The position numbers and the translations under genes were made by a program. The notes under the pieces are model-generated. The model ran no database searches and had not been told where the DNA came from. It saw nothing but the letters and a program-made list of their open reading frames with translations. A stretch of 64,000 nucleotides of DNA from Caballeronia sp. INDeC2 (GTDB lineage Bacteria; Pseudomonadota; Gammaproteobacteria; Burkholderiales; Burkholderiaceae). This document shows positions 17,404 through 25,927 of the stretch, piece by piece; positions within the stretch are counted from its first letter, which is position 1; each line of letters starts with the position of its first letter. The DNA is taken from contig NZ_JALQDG010000031.1 of NCBI RefSeq assembly GCF_023631325.1, positions 62,001 to 126,000 on the forward strand, read 5' to 3'.

Positions 17404-17447
17404 GACACATACTGTGTCAAATACGCGAAAAAGATCATGTGACATGA
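17404..17447. promoter_or_regulatory. two palindromes in the xoxF upstream region (possible activator sites)
   Basis: GACACA-TAC-TGTGTC at 17404-17418 and TCATGT-G-ACATGA at 17435-17447 are perfect inverted repeats with 6-bp arms. They lie roughly 110 and 140 bp upstream of the predicted xoxF start site, a usual distance for sigma-54 activator binding sites, and within 110 bp of the divergent pterin dehydratase gene. The rest of the 334-bp gap (17176-17509) shows only the sigma-54 match. Confidence 0.4.
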
Positions 17448-17509
17448 CGCGATGCAGCATGTTTTTATCGGCGCATACTAGGGTTCTTCTTTTAGGGAGC
17501 CTTTTTGCC

Positions 17510-17893
17510 ATGGCACAAGCCGAGAAGGTTTATTCAGACGATGAAATCAAGCAGCGTTTGACGGGCGCGCTCAAGCATTGGTATGTGGAAGATGGGTGGC
17601 TTCGGCGCAAGTTCAAAACCGAAAGCTGGAAAGGGACGCTCATGGTCGTCAATACCGTGGGGCATCTCGCGGAAGCGGCGTGGCATCATCCGGATCTCAC
17701 CGTTTCTTATGCTTTTGTCGTCGTCAAGCTCAAGACGCATTCGGCTAAAGGCATTACGGATAAGGACTTTGCTCTGGCTTCTAAAATCGAAGAAGTTATC
17801 CAGTGGCAGCCGGGGAAGGAAGATGGGCCTCTTGATGGGACGCCTTCCGATGATCAGCGGTTTCGCTATATCAAGTATGACGAGGCTTCGTAG
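17510..17893 (+). CDS. Pterin-4a-carbinolamine dehydratase-like protein (PhhB/PCD family)
   Basis: A 127-residue PCD-fold protein with the family signature EAAWHHPDLTVSYAFVVVKL and the trailing THSAKGITDKDFALA. The classical enzyme dehydrates 4a-hydroxytetrahydrobiopterin. Proteobacterial methylotrophs carry a PCD-like gene among their H4MPT genes, so a role with methanopterin is inferred. The ATG at 17510 has AGGGAG about ten bases upstream and removes a poor N-terminal stretch that would otherwise reach back to 17312. It is divergent from xoxF. Confidence 0.88.
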   Translation: MAQAEKVYSDDEIKQRLTGALKHWYVEDGWLRRKFKTESWKGTLMVVNTVGHLAEAAWHHPDLTVSYAFVVVKLKTHSAKGITDKDFALASKIEEVIQWQPGKEDGPLDGTPSDDQRFRYIKYDEAS

Positions 17894-17909
17894 GGCTTTT
17901 TTGCTTTCG

Positions 17910-18613
17910 GCGGGACCCGTTTTGGTGTTGGTCTATTAGCACTGCCCCTTTGCGGGGCGGCAGTCGCTTTCTTTGCTGCTGCGAAGAACGGCTTTCGCCG
18001 GATCCCGTTTTGTTTGTGGTCTATTAGCACTGCCCCTATGCGGGGCGGCAGTCACTTTCTTTGCTGCTGCAAAGAAAGTAACCAAAGAAAGCAGCTCGAT
18101 AGGCCCGCGGTCACACGCAGTTTGGCCATGCTTGCCAAGTGACCGTGGGCTGCCTAAGTGTCGCCCTCAAAGGTTTAACCGGGCTTGGATCGCGCACGGT
18201 CTGTCGCCTCGCGTCGCATGGCCGAGCGGTTCAGCACCAAATGGCTCCGGCCCGCTTCGCGGCCGTTGGGTCAATCGGTCCGTCGGTCCTTCCTTGTGGG
18301 CGCTTCCATTTCGCTGCATGTGCGATAGGTTGGTTTCCCTGGTAGACCCGGCGGCAGCGCGTAGCGCTGTGCCGGTGCTATTTGGTGCTGAACCAGCTTC
18401 TTACGAGTACTAGCTTGTCAGACCGTGCGCGAGCCAAGCCCGGTTGGGCCTATGAGGGCGACACTTAGGCAGCCCACGATCGGCTGGCACGCGTGGCCAA
18501 ACTGCGTGTGACCGCGGGCTTAACAAGCTGCTTTCTTTGCAGCAGCAAAGAAAGTGACTGCCGCCCCGCACAGGGGCAACGCTAATAAACCAAAATGAAT
18601 ACGGGATCAGGCG
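17910..18613. repeat. large palindromic intergenic repeat, copy 2 (tandem unit plus about 600-bp inverted repeat)
   Basis: Two direct units (17911-17997 and 17998-18084) share GGTCTATTAGCACTGCCCC, GCGGGGCGGCAGTC and CTTTCTTTGCTGCTGC. From about 18019 the second unit is mirrored by an inverted arm ending at 18612. The arms (about 18084-18208 and 18417-18540) include CCCGCGGTCACACGCAGTTT and GGGCTGCCTAAGTGTCGCCC and match over roughly 120 bp with few differences. A 200-bp centre separates them. No credible gene lies inside. It fills the whole gap between the PCD gene and the mptG promoter. Confidence 0.88.
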
Positions 18614-18632
18614 AAAAAAAACCCAAACCCTC

Positions 18633-18650
18633 CTGGTACAGGATTTGCCT
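18633..18650 (+). promoter_or_regulatory. candidate sigma-54 promoter of the mptG-mtdB-mch operon
   Basis: CTGGTACAGGATTTGCCT has GG at 18635-18636 and GC at 18647-18648, exactly ten bases apart, with TTGC at -12. The predicted start site near 18660 leaves a 40-base leader to the mptG ATG at 18700. It lies just beyond the right arm of the large repeat. Confidence 0.5.
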
Positions 18651-18699
18651 ATCCAAAAGGCCGCAAAAAAAAACCGCGCTTAAGAGGAAGCCCACACCG

Positions 18700-19731
18700 A
18701 TGCCGACCACCTCCCGACGCATATCGCCCGCGGCGATCACAGTGGAATCCCCATCGCGCTTGCATCTCGGCTTCATCGATCCGAACGGTTCGCTGGGCCG
18801 CGTCTTCGGCAGTGCGGGACTTGCCATCGACGTTCACGGCACGCGTATCACCGCGCGGCACGCACAGACATCGCAACGCAACGCGATGATCGAAGGCGCC
18901 GCAACCGACGCCCAGCGCGAACGCATCGAACATTATCTTGCGCAACTCGAAGCGGCCTTCGGCAACGGCCCGACGATCGACATCGAAATACACGAAACAC
19001 CGCGCCCTCACACGGGCCTGGGCTCGGGCACCCAACTGGCGCTCGCGCTAGGAACCGCATTCGCCCGCGTGCGCGGCCACGCGGCCACCACCGCCGACAT
19101 CGCAAGAATCCTCGCGCGCGGCGCGCGTTCCGGCATAGGCATACACGGCTTCGATCACGGCGGGCTGATCGTCGACGGCGGACGCAACGCCTCCACCACG
19201 ACACTTCCCCCGCTCATCGCGCGTCAGCCGTTCCCGGAAGCATGGCGGGTGCTGCTCATCGACGACACCTCGCGCGAAGGCCTGCACGGCGACGAAGAAA
19301 AACGCGGCCTCGCATCGCTCGCGCCCTTCCCCGCGACGCTCGCTGCGCATCTCTCACATCTCGTACTGATGCGCATTCTTCCCGCCGTCGCCGAAAGCGA
19401 TTTCGACACCTACGCCGACGCCATCTGCGACCTGCAGCAGACCATCGGCGAATACTTCGCGCCCGTGCAAGGCGGCGTGTTCGCCAGTCCCGCCGTCGCG
19501 CGGGCGCTCGAAGCCGTCGCCGCCGAGACGAAGGCGGGCATCGGCCAGACGTCGTGGGGTCCGGTCGGCTTCGCGTTCGTCGCGAGCGCGCAGGACGCCG
19601 AACGCGCGCTCGCGGCGGCGCGACGCGGCTCGCCGGGCGTGCCGCTCACGTTCACCGTCGCCGCGGGACGCAATCGCGGCGCGACGTGGCGCGCGGCCGA
19701 TCATCGTCATCACGGCGCGAACGCGGCCTGA
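18700..19731 (+). CDS. mptG: Beta-ribofuranosylaminobenzene 5'-phosphate synthase (MptG), GHMP-kinase family
   Basis: A 343-residue GHMP-fold enzyme. MptG joins 4-hydroxybenzoate or 4-aminobenzoate with PRPP, the first committed step of the methanopterin side arm. Visible features are the start SPSRLHLGFIDPNGSLGRVF and the glycine-rich motif HTGLGSGTQLALALG. The ATG at 18700 follows AGAGGAAG; the frame is open upstream to 18595, but that part is repeat DNA. It starts the operon that continues into mtdB after 57 bp. PRPP made by PhnN or central metabolism would be the substrate. Confidence 0.9.
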   Translation: MPTTSRRISPAAITVESPSRLHLGFIDPNGSLGRVFGSAGLAIDVHGTRITARHAQTSQRNAMIEGAATDAQRERIEHYLAQLEAAFGNGPTIDIEIHETPRPHTGLGSGTQLALALGTAFARVRGHAATTADIARILARGARSGIGIHGFDHGGLIVDGGRNASTTTLPPLIARQPFPEAWRVLLIDDTSREGLHGDEEKRGLASLAPFPATLAAHLSHLVLMRILPAVAESDFDTYADAICDLQQTIGEYFAPVQGGVFASPAVARALEAVAAETKAGIGQTSWGPVGFAFVASAQDAERALAAARRGSPGVPLTFTVAAGRNRGATWRAADHRHHGANAA

Positions 19732-19788
19732 GCACGCAGCGCGCATCGACCGATTCAATCGACATCAACGCCCAACGAGTCCATTGCC

Positions 19789-20718
19789 ATGCCCGAAGCC
19801 ACCGAAAGACCCTACGTCCTGCACATGTTCACCAGCACGCCGCAAATGAGCCCGTTCGACGTGAACATGGCCGCCGACGCGGGCTATCAGATCCTCGTGC
19901 CCTACTGCAATGTCGACGAGGACAGCGTCGTGCAGCTCACGCAGGACGCGATCTTCTCGCGCGGACCAAAGGGCGTGTCGCGCACCGGCATCTTCATCGG
20001 CGGACGCGACGTGATGCTCGCCGCCGACATGCTCGAAAAAGCCCGCAACGCAATGGTCCCGCCCTTCGAAGTCTCCGTCTTCGCCGATCCGAGCGGCGCA
20101 TACACGACGGCCGCCGCCCTCGTCGCGCTCGCGGAAAAGCATTTGCGCGCCGCGCATTCGGTCGATCTCGGCGGCAAGCGCGTGCTGATACTCGGCGGCA
20201 CCGGCGCGGTCGGGCGCGTGGCCGCGGCGATGGCCGCGTCGCTCGGCGCGGATGTCGCAGTCGCGAGCCATTCGAGCCATTCGCGCGCGACGCAGGTGAG
20301 CGACGAGATCAATCGCCGCTTCGATATCGCGACTTCGGGCGTCGCGACCGGCTCGCCGGAGCAACTGCATCGCGAACTCGCGCGCGCGGAAGTGGTGTTC
20401 GCCACCGCCGTGGCGGGCGTGCAGATAATGACCTCCGCCGATCTCACGCACGCGAAGAACGTCCTCATCGCCGCCGATGTCAACGCCGTGCCGCCCGAGG
20501 GCATCGCCGGCGTCAACGTGATGGACGACGGCAAGCCGCTTGCGGGCGCCGCGCGCGCGGACGCGGTCGGCATCGGCGCACTCGCGATCGGCAACGTGAA
20601 GTATCAGGCCGAGCATCGGCTCTTCCTGCGCATGCGCACGGGCGGCAAGCCCGTCTATCTCGGCTTTCCCGAAGCGTTCGACGAAGCCCGCGCAATCGTC
20701 GGCGGACAAAACTCATGA
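19789..20718 (+). CDS. mtdB: MtdB, NAD(P)-dependent methylene-H4MPT dehydrogenase
   Basis: A 309-residue methylene-tetrahydromethanopterin dehydrogenase. It starts VLHMFTSTPQMSPFDVNMAA and has an NAD(P) Rossmann motif GGTGAVGRVAAAMAASLGA at about residues 136-154. It oxidises methylene-H4MPT, made from formaldehyde by Fae, to methenyl-H4MPT. The length fits MtdB. Its stop overlaps the following ATP-grasp gene (ATGA), and mch follows one gene later. Confidence 0.94.
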   Translation: MPEATERPYVLHMFTSTPQMSPFDVNMAADAGYQILVPYCNVDEDSVVQLTQDAIFSRGPKGVSRTGIFIGGRDVMLAADMLEKARNAMVPPFEVSVFADPSGAYTTAAALVALAEKHLRAAHSVDLGGKRVLILGGTGAVGRVAAAMAASLGADVAVASHSSHSRATQVSDEINRRFDIATSGVATGSPEQLHRELARAEVVFATAVAGVQIMTSADLTHAKNVLIAADVNAVPPEGIAGVNVMDDGKPLAGAARADAVGIGALAIGNVKYQAEHRLFLRMRTGGKPVYLGFPEAFDEARAIVGGQNS

Positions 20719-21890
20719 CTTCAGCCGATGCCGCCCGCGCGCCGCGCATCGCCGTTGCGGGATTGTCGGCGCGGCTCGTGGCGCAATCGGCGGCGCGCGC
20801 GGGGCTGAACGTCGTCGCGCTCGATATCTTCGGTGACCGTGACACGCGCGAACACGCGGGCATGTGGTTCGATATCGGCGGCACTGGGCTTTCGATCGAT
20901 CGCGCGCGTCTCTACGATGCGCTCGAACGCGCGGCGCGCCTGCCGCGCATGCTCGGTCTCATCGTGACGAGCGGCCTCGAACCGCTCGCGGGCGAACTCG
21001 CGCGCGCGCCGCGCGTGCCGCGTTTCATCGGCAACGGGGCGCAAGCGGCGGCGGTGCGCGATCCGCGGCGTTTTTTCGCGTTGCTCGACGAGGAGCGGAT
21101 CGCGCATCCGGAAATGCGCTACACGCCGCCCGCGGATTGCAACGGCTGGCTCGTCAAGCGCTCGGACGGTTGCGGCGGCACGCATATCGAATGGGCCGTC
21201 GATGTCGAGCGCGTCACCGCCGACGCGTATTTCCAGCGGCTCGCGCAAGGCCGATCGATGTCCGCGCTCTTCGTCGCCGCCCATCGGGAGGCCGCGGTGA
21301 TCGGCTTCGCGGAGCAACTGACGGTCGAGGCGGGACGCCTGCCCTTCGTGCACGCGGGCTCCCTCGGGCCGGTGCAGTTGCCGCGGCACATCGCGGCGCG
21401 CATTGTCGAGGCCATCGACAGGATCGTCTGGCAAACCGACCTGAGCGGCCTGAACAGCATCGACTTTCTGCTCGACGGCGACACCTTCAGCGTGCTCGAA
21501 ATCAACACGCGCCCGTCCTCGACAATGGCGCTCTACGAAGCCGCATGGCCCGACGCGTGGCCGCGCGGCTTGATCGGCGCGCATCTGGACGCGTGTCTGC
21601 ACGGGGAGTTGCCGCACGCGCCCGACACTGCTACGCGAACGCCGCCGCTTTATGCGGGGCAGCGCGTCGTGTTCGCGCGCGAAGGCTTCACCGCATCGCG
21701 CGCGTTCAGCGACGCATGCTTCGACGATCCCGCGTGCCATGACGTGCCGCTCGCCGGCGCGCGCATCGAAGCGGGCCAGCCGGTCTGCACGATGACCGTG
21801 TCCGCGCCCGCGTTCTCCGACCTGCGCGACGCGCTGGACCGCGAGCGTGTGCGCATTCTGCAACGCATCGGGACCCTATCGACATCATGA
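20715..21890 (+). CDS. ATP-grasp protein of the H4MPT cluster
   Basis: A 391-residue ATP-grasp enzyme. The core shows GWLVKRSDGCGGTHIEW (nucleotide-binding lysine and glycine loop), SLGPVQLP and the metal-binding end VLEINTRPSSTMALYE. ATP-grasp proteins make peptide-like bonds; members of this type are conserved in methylotroph H4MPT clusters and probably help build the cofactor, but the exact substrate is unknown. It overlaps both mtdB and mch by four bases, so all three are translated together. Confidence 0.87.
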   Translation: MTSADAARAPRIAVAGLSARLVAQSAARAGLNVVALDIFGDRDTREHAGMWFDIGGTGLSIDRARLYDALERAARLPRMLGLIVTSGLEPLAGELARAPRVPRFIGNGAQAAAVRDPRRFFALLDEERIAHPEMRYTPPADCNGWLVKRSDGCGGTHIEWAVDVERVTADAYFQRLAQGRSMSALFVAAHREAAVIGFAEQLTVEAGRLPFVHAGSLGPVQLPRHIAARIVEAIDRIVWQTDLSGLNSIDFLLDGDTFSVLEINTRPSSTMALYEAAWPDAWPRGLIGAHLDACLHGELPHAPDTATRTPPLYAGQRVVFAREGFTASRAFSDACFDDPACHDVPLAGARIEAGQPVCTMTVSAPAFSDLRDALDRERVRILQRIGTLSTS

Positions 21891-22885
21891 CTTCGACTTT
21901 TCAGGCGGATGGCGCGTTGAGCGTCAACGCATCGAGCGCGCGGCTCGTCGCGCGTCTCATCGACGATGCCGCGCGCCTTCACGTCGATGTGACGCGCACG
22001 GACGGCGGCACCGTCATCGTCGATGCGGGCGTGAACGCTAAAGGCAGCGCCGAGGCCGGCGTGCTGATCGCGCGCATCTGCATGGGCGGGCTCGGGCGCG
22101 TGGCACGACGCGTCGCCTTCGATAGCGCGCCGCTCTGGCCGGGCTTCATCGAGGTGCATACGAGTAATCCGGTCCTTGCATGCCTCGCGAGCCAGTACGC
22201 GGGCTGGAGCCTGTCGGCGACCAAGGAGCAGACGGGCGGCAAGAAGTTCTTCTCGCTCGGCTCGGGGCCGGCGCGCGCGCTCGCGTGCAAGGAGCCGCTC
22301 TTCGACGAACTCGGCTATCGCGACCGCCACGATCGCGGCGCGCTCGTGATGGAAGTGGATCGTCTGCCGCCGCAGGTCGTCATCGACAAGGTGCTCAACG
22401 ATTGCGGCCTCGCGCCGGAACGACTCGTGATCGCCGTGACGCCGACACAGTCTGTTGCGGGCACGGTGCAGGTCGTCGCGCGCGTCGTGGAAGTTGCGCT
22501 GCACAAGACACACGTGCTGGGCGTCGATCTCGCGGAAATCGTCGAAGGCAGCGGCAGCGCGCCGCTTCCGCCGCCCGCGCCCGACGCCATCGCCGCGATG
22601 GGGCGCACCAACGACGCGATTCTCTACGGCGGCCGCGTGCATCTGACCGTGAAGGGCGATGCGGTCGCGAAGCGCCTCGCCGCCGAATTGCCGTCGTCGA
22701 ATGCGCGCGACTACGGCCGTCCGTTCGCCGACATCTTCACGTCGTTCAACTACGACTTCTATCAGATCGACGCGGCGCTGTTCGCGCCCGCCGAAGCGTG
22801 GGTGTCGAGCCTGGAGAGCGGCGCGACGTATCACGGCGGCAAGGTCGATAAAGCGCTGCTGGATAAGCAATGGAGCGCGTCATGA
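21887..22885 (+). CDS. mch: Mch, methenyl-H4MPT cyclohydrolase
   Basis: A 332-residue methenyl-tetrahydromethanopterin cyclohydrolase. Family segments include ARICMGGLGRV, WSLSATKEQTGGKKFFSLGS, GPARAL and GRTNDAILYGG. It hydrolyses methenyl-H4MPT to formyl-H4MPT, linking MtdB to the Fhc complex in the cytoplasm. It overlaps the genes on both sides by four bases. Confidence 0.96.
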   Translation: MTSTFQADGALSVNASSARLVARLIDDAARLHVDVTRTDGGTVIVDAGVNAKGSAEAGVLIARICMGGLGRVARRVAFDSAPLWPGFIEVHTSNPVLACLASQYAGWSLSATKEQTGGKKFFSLGSGPARALACKEPLFDELGYRDRHDRGALVMEVDRLPPQVVIDKVLNDCGLAPERLVIAVTPTQSVAGTVQVVARVVEVALHKTHVLGVDLAEIVEGSGSAPLPPPAPDAIAAMGRTNDAILYGGRVHLTVKGDAVAKRLAAELPSSNARDYGRPFADIFTSFNYDFYQIDAALFAPAEAWVSSLESGATYHGGKVDKALLDKQWSAS

Positions 22886-23820
22886 GCGTGCCGGGATTGC
22901 GTGTGGCCGTCATGACCGATGAAACCGGCTGGCACACCGGCCGCCTGAAAAAAGCCTTCCGCGCCCGCGATGTGGACGCGCGCTGCGTCGATCTCGCGGA
23001 TTGCCGCATCGACACGACATGGAAGCCGCACGGCCTCGCGATTCCCGGCTTCGGCCACACGCTGCCCGACGCGGTGCTGGTGCGCGGCATCGCGGGCGGC
23101 ACCTTCGAGCAGGTGACGTTGCGCCTCGGCATTCTGCACGCGCTGCGCGAATGCGGCGTCCCCGTCTATAACGATGCGCGCGCGATCGAACGCAGCGTCG
23201 ACAAGTCGATGACGAGCTTTCTGCTCAATCGCTACGGCGTGCCGACGCCCGCGACATGGGCCGGCGAATCACCCGCGCATGCGCGGCGCGTGCTGATGCG
23301 CGAAGCCGCCGCCGGGCGGCAGGTCGTGATGAAGCCGCTTTTCGGCTCGCAAGGCAAAGGATTGAAGAAACCCGGCGTGAGATTGCCGTCGCTCAAATCC
23401 TTCAGTCAGGTCGCCTATCTGCAGCGTTATGTCGATGCGGGCACGCTCGGCTTCGACTGGCGCGTGCTCGTGATCGGCGGGCAGGCGGTCGCGGCGATGA
23501 AGCGCGTCGGCGGCGAGGACTGGATTCACAACTTCGCGCGCGGCGCCCGATGCGAGGCGGCGGAACTGTCGCCCGCGCTCGCGGACATCGCCGTGCGCGC
23601 GACGGCGGCGCTCGGGCTGGATTACGCGGGCGTCGATCTGATTCCGTCCGAGGGCGAACGCCCGGTCGTGCTCGAAGTAAACGGCGTCGCGGCGTGGCGC
23701 GGCCTGCAATCGGTGACGACGGCCGATATCGCCGCGCTCATCGTCGACGATCTGCTCGATCGCAAGCTGCCCGCATCGAAGGGCGCGCTCGCGCTCGCCA
23801 GCGGCGATGAACGCTTCTGA
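22882..23820 (+). CDS. RimK-type ATP-grasp ligase of the H4MPT cluster
   Basis: RimK-like ATP-grasp enzyme of 312 residues with VYNDARAIERSVDKSMTSFL, MKPLFGSQGKGLKKPG, FDWRVLVIGGQAVAAMKR and VVLEVNGVAAWRGLQ. The fold is that of alpha-glutamate ligases, which add glutamate to pterin cofactors such as MptN in archaea. A glutamylation step in methanopterin synthesis is therefore a reasonable inference. The ATG at 22882 overlaps the mch stop; an ATG four codons earlier is also possible. Confidence 0.88.
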   Translation: MSVPGLRVAVMTDETGWHTGRLKKAFRARDVDARCVDLADCRIDTTWKPHGLAIPGFGHTLPDAVLVRGIAGGTFEQVTLRLGILHALRECGVPVYNDARAIERSVDKSMTSFLLNRYGVPTPATWAGESPAHARRVLMREAAAGRQVVMKPLFGSQGKGLKKPGVRLPSLKSFSQVAYLQRYVDAGTLGFDWRVLVIGGQAVAAMKRVGGEDWIHNFARGARCEAAELSPALADIAVRATAALGLDYAGVDLIPSEGERPVVLEVNGVAAWRGLQSVTTADIAALIVDDLLDRKLPASKGALALASGDERF

Positions 23821-24676
23821 CACGGCGCTCGCCGTGCGCGCGCGCACCGCGTTTCTGCGCGCGTGCCGGCTCGACGTCGAGACGAAAAAGCCGGGCAACG
23901 TGAGCGTCGCGAGCGCGGGGCACGGCATGACGTCGGCGCAATTCATCGCGAGCGCAGGCACGGCGGCGGCGGGCCTTTTCACGCCGCACGCGCGGGTGGG
24001 CGTGCGCATTCTCGAGGCCGTGCGCCGCACGTTCGATGCGGTCGGCTGCAATACGAATCTCGGCATCGTGCTGCTCGCCGCGCCCTTGTGCGCGGCTCTC
24101 GATGCTCTCGATGCGAACGCATCGATCGATGCGGCGCAATGGCATCGCGCGACGCAACGCGTGCTCGCCGAACTCGACATCGACGATGCGCGCCTCGCCT
24201 ATCGCGCGATTGCGCTCGCCAATCCGGGCGGTCTCGGCGACGCGCCCGAGCAGACCGTCCACGCGCCGCCGACCGTGACCTTGCGTGCGGCGATGACGCT
24301 CGCGGCGGATCGCGACAGCATCGCGCGTCAATATGAAAACGGATTCGCCGATGTCTTCGGCGCAGCGGGCGCAGCGGGCGCAGTCGCGCCATCGACGGAA
24401 CATCGCGCGATGCTCGACACGTTCCTTACATTTCTCTCGAACTGGCCCGATTCGCACATAGTGCGCAAGCACGGCGCGGCGGTGGCGCAAAGTGTCACGC
24501 GCGACGCGGCGCGGCATCGCGCGAACTGGCGCATGGCGGGCTGTCCCGTCGAGTCGGCGGCATTCGACGACTGGGACGCCGAACTGAAGGCGCGCGGCAT
24601 CAATCCGGGCACGAGCGCGGATCTCGCGGTGGCGGCGCTCTTCGTCGCGCTGGCGGTGTCGTCGAAGAATGCATGA
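23807..24676 (+). CDS. CitG/MdcB-like (triphosphoribosyl-dephospho-CoA synthase family) protein
   Basis: A 289-residue member of the triphosphoribosyl-dephospho-CoA synthase family. It has TKKPGNVSVASAGHGMTSAQ near residues 23-42, NTNLGIVLLAAPL, and GINPGTSADLAVAALF at the end. True CitG and MdcB proteins make the acyl-carrier cofactor of citrate or malonate decarboxylase; neither enzyme is here. Relatives are standard members of bacterial H4MPT clusters, where the role is unproven, possibly attaching a phosphoribosyl unit. It overlaps the ligase gene by 14 bases. Confidence 0.88.
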   Translation: MNASDTALAVRARTAFLRACRLDVETKKPGNVSVASAGHGMTSAQFIASAGTAAAGLFTPHARVGVRILEAVRRTFDAVGCNTNLGIVLLAAPLCAALDALDANASIDAAQWHRATQRVLAELDIDDARLAYRAIALANPGGLGDAPEQTVHAPPTVTLRAAMTLAADRDSIARQYENGFADVFGAAGAAGAVAPSTEHRAMLDTFLTFLSNWPDSHIVRKHGAAVAQSVTRDAARHRANWRMAGCPVESAAFDDWDAELKARGINPGTSADLAVAALFVALAVSSKNA

Positions 24677-24699
24677 AGTCTGCCCGCGCGGACAAAAAA

Positions 24700-24717
24700 T
24701 TGGCACGGAACATGTTA
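24700..24717 (+). promoter_or_regulatory. candidate sigma-54 promoter of fae
   Basis: TTGGCACGGAACATGTTA has a perfect -24 box TTGGCACG. The -12 dinucleotide is GT instead of GC at the correct ten-base spacing. It follows a run of six A. The predicted leader is about 120 bases. It is close to the xoxF site in its middle (GGAAC-ATG versus GGAAT-ATG). Confidence 0.55.
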
Positions 24718-24847
24718 GGAAGTTCGCGGTTGAGCGGTCGCATCGGCACATCGGTCGAACCGCGAGCCTTGCGCGGCCTTGGGTCTTACGTCGCGAGTTG
24801 AGAGCAAGTCGCTAGTCCCTGGAACCACACATCACTGGAGGAACAGC

Positions 24848-25357
24848 ATGGCCAAGATCAACCGCGTCATGGTGGGAGAATCGCTCGTCGGCGATGGCAA
24901 TGAAGTCGCGCACATCGACTTGATCATCGGACCGCGAGGTTCCGCTGCCGAGACCGCGTTCTGCCACGCGCTCACGAACAACAAGGATGGCTTCACGTCG
25001 CTGCTCGCGGTGGTCGCGCCGAATCTGCTGACCAAGCCGAACACGATTCTCTTCAACAAGGTGACGATCAAGGGCGCGAAGCAGGCGGTGCAGATGTTCG
25101 GCCCGGCGCAGCGCGCGGTGGCGATGGCCGTCGCCGACAGCGTGGAAGGCGGCGTCATTCCCGCCGATGAAGCCGACGATCTATTCATCTGCGTCGGCGT
25201 GTTCATTCACTGGGAAGCGGACGACGACCAGAAGATCCACGACTTCAACTATCAGGCGACGAAGGAAGCGATTGCGCGCGCGGTGGCGGGCGAGCCATCC
25301 GCGCAGGAGGTAGTATCGAAGAAGGGATCGATGTCGCATCCGTTCTCGCCGAGCTGA
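24848..25357 (+). CDS. fae: Fae, formaldehyde-activating enzyme
   Basis: Formaldehyde-activating enzyme of 169 residues, which condenses formaldehyde with H4MPT to give methylene-H4MPT. The family core is RVMVGESLVGDGNEVAHIDL, with His22 equivalent to the catalytic histidine, and LLAVVAPNLLTKPNTIL. The ATG at 24848 has CTGGAGGAACAGC just before it; the upstream extension to 24779 is not needed. It has its own promoter region of 171 bp, fitting the high expression usual for Fae. Confidence 0.97.
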   Translation: MAKINRVMVGESLVGDGNEVAHIDLIIGPRGSAAETAFCHALTNNKDGFTSLLAVVAPNLLTKPNTILFNKVTIKGAKQAVQMFGPAQRAVAMAVADSVEGGVIPADEADDLFICVGVFIHWEADDDQKIHDFNYQATKEAIARAVAGEPSAQEVVSKKGSMSHPFSPS

Positions 25358-25430
25358 TGTGCGTGGCCGGTGCGCTCGTGTCGTTCGCGTGCCGGCTCTT
25401 CTGGATCAATATAACTACGAGGCTCATCGC

Positions 25431-25820
25431 ATGACCCCACGTTGCTGCGCGTTGACGGTGCTTACTTGCCTCTCGCTGATTTCGCCGCTTTCGATTGCCG
25501 CGACGGGGGGCGGTGGGGGTGGCGCGCCCGCCAAGAGTCACGATTATCCGACCGAAGGGCGCGTGGAATATGTCCTCGGGTGCATGGACGACAATGGGCA
25601 CGATTTTGCCAACGTGTACAAGTGCTCTTGTGCGATCGACAAGATCGCCGAGGTGCTTACTTATGATGACTTCGTCGAGCAGTCTACGTTTTCTAAATAC
25701 GCCACCTTAGGCGGCGAAGGCGGGGCGGAATTTCGTGTCGATCGGGCGAAGGCGCAGACGAGGAAGTTTCGGGAGTTGCAGAGGGGCGCTTATAAGGCTT
25801 GCGGGATTGTGGGCAAGTAG
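25431..25820 (+). CDS. Small exported cysteine-containing protein of unknown function
   Basis: A 129-residue protein that I do not recognise by family. It has a signal peptide (ALTVLTCLSLISPLSIAAT), a glycine run, and then a conserved-looking core YVLGCMDDNGHDF, YKCSCAIDKIAEVLTYDDF. With the later KACGIVGK this gives four cysteines that could form two disulfides in the periplasm. It follows fae by 73 bp and ends the H4MPT operon before repeat copy 3. A periplasmic role in methanol oxidation is inferred only from position. Confidence 0.82.
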   Translation: MTPRCCALTVLTCLSLISPLSIAATGGGGGGAPAKSHDYPTEGRVEYVLGCMDDNGHDFANVYKCSCAIDKIAEVLTYDDFVEQSTFSKYATLGGEGGAEFRVDRAKAQTRKFRELQRGAYKACGIVGK

Positions 25821-25844
25821 GTCGGTTTGCGCTCTCGCCGAAAT

Positions 25845-25925
25845 CCGTTTTCCGGTTGCTCTATTAGCGATGCCCCTGTGCGGGGCAGTGCTAATGAACC
25901 AATACGAAATCGGGATTCAACAAAA
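25845..25925. repeat. palindromic intergenic repeat, copy 3, terminator-like
   Basis: TTAGC (25864), GCCCC (25872), GGGGC (25882) and GCTAA (25890) pair in two nested stems, flanked by weaker outer arms (GAAATCCG versus CGAAATCGGG). It lies between convergent genes ending at 25820 and 25928, so it is placed to end both transcripts. It shares TATTAGC and GCCCCTGTGCGGGGC with the other copies. Confidence 0.75.
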
Positions 25926-25927
25926 AA

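Noticed and set aside
17973..18413. 146-codon open frame within the large repeat
   Set aside because: It lies wholly in inverted-repeat DNA, has no ribosome site and no recognisable domain.
19242..20714. long plus-strand frame upstream of the ATP-grasp gene
   Set aside because: Its first 490 codons overlap mptG and mtdB out of frame and are arginine-rich; only the part from 20715 is real.
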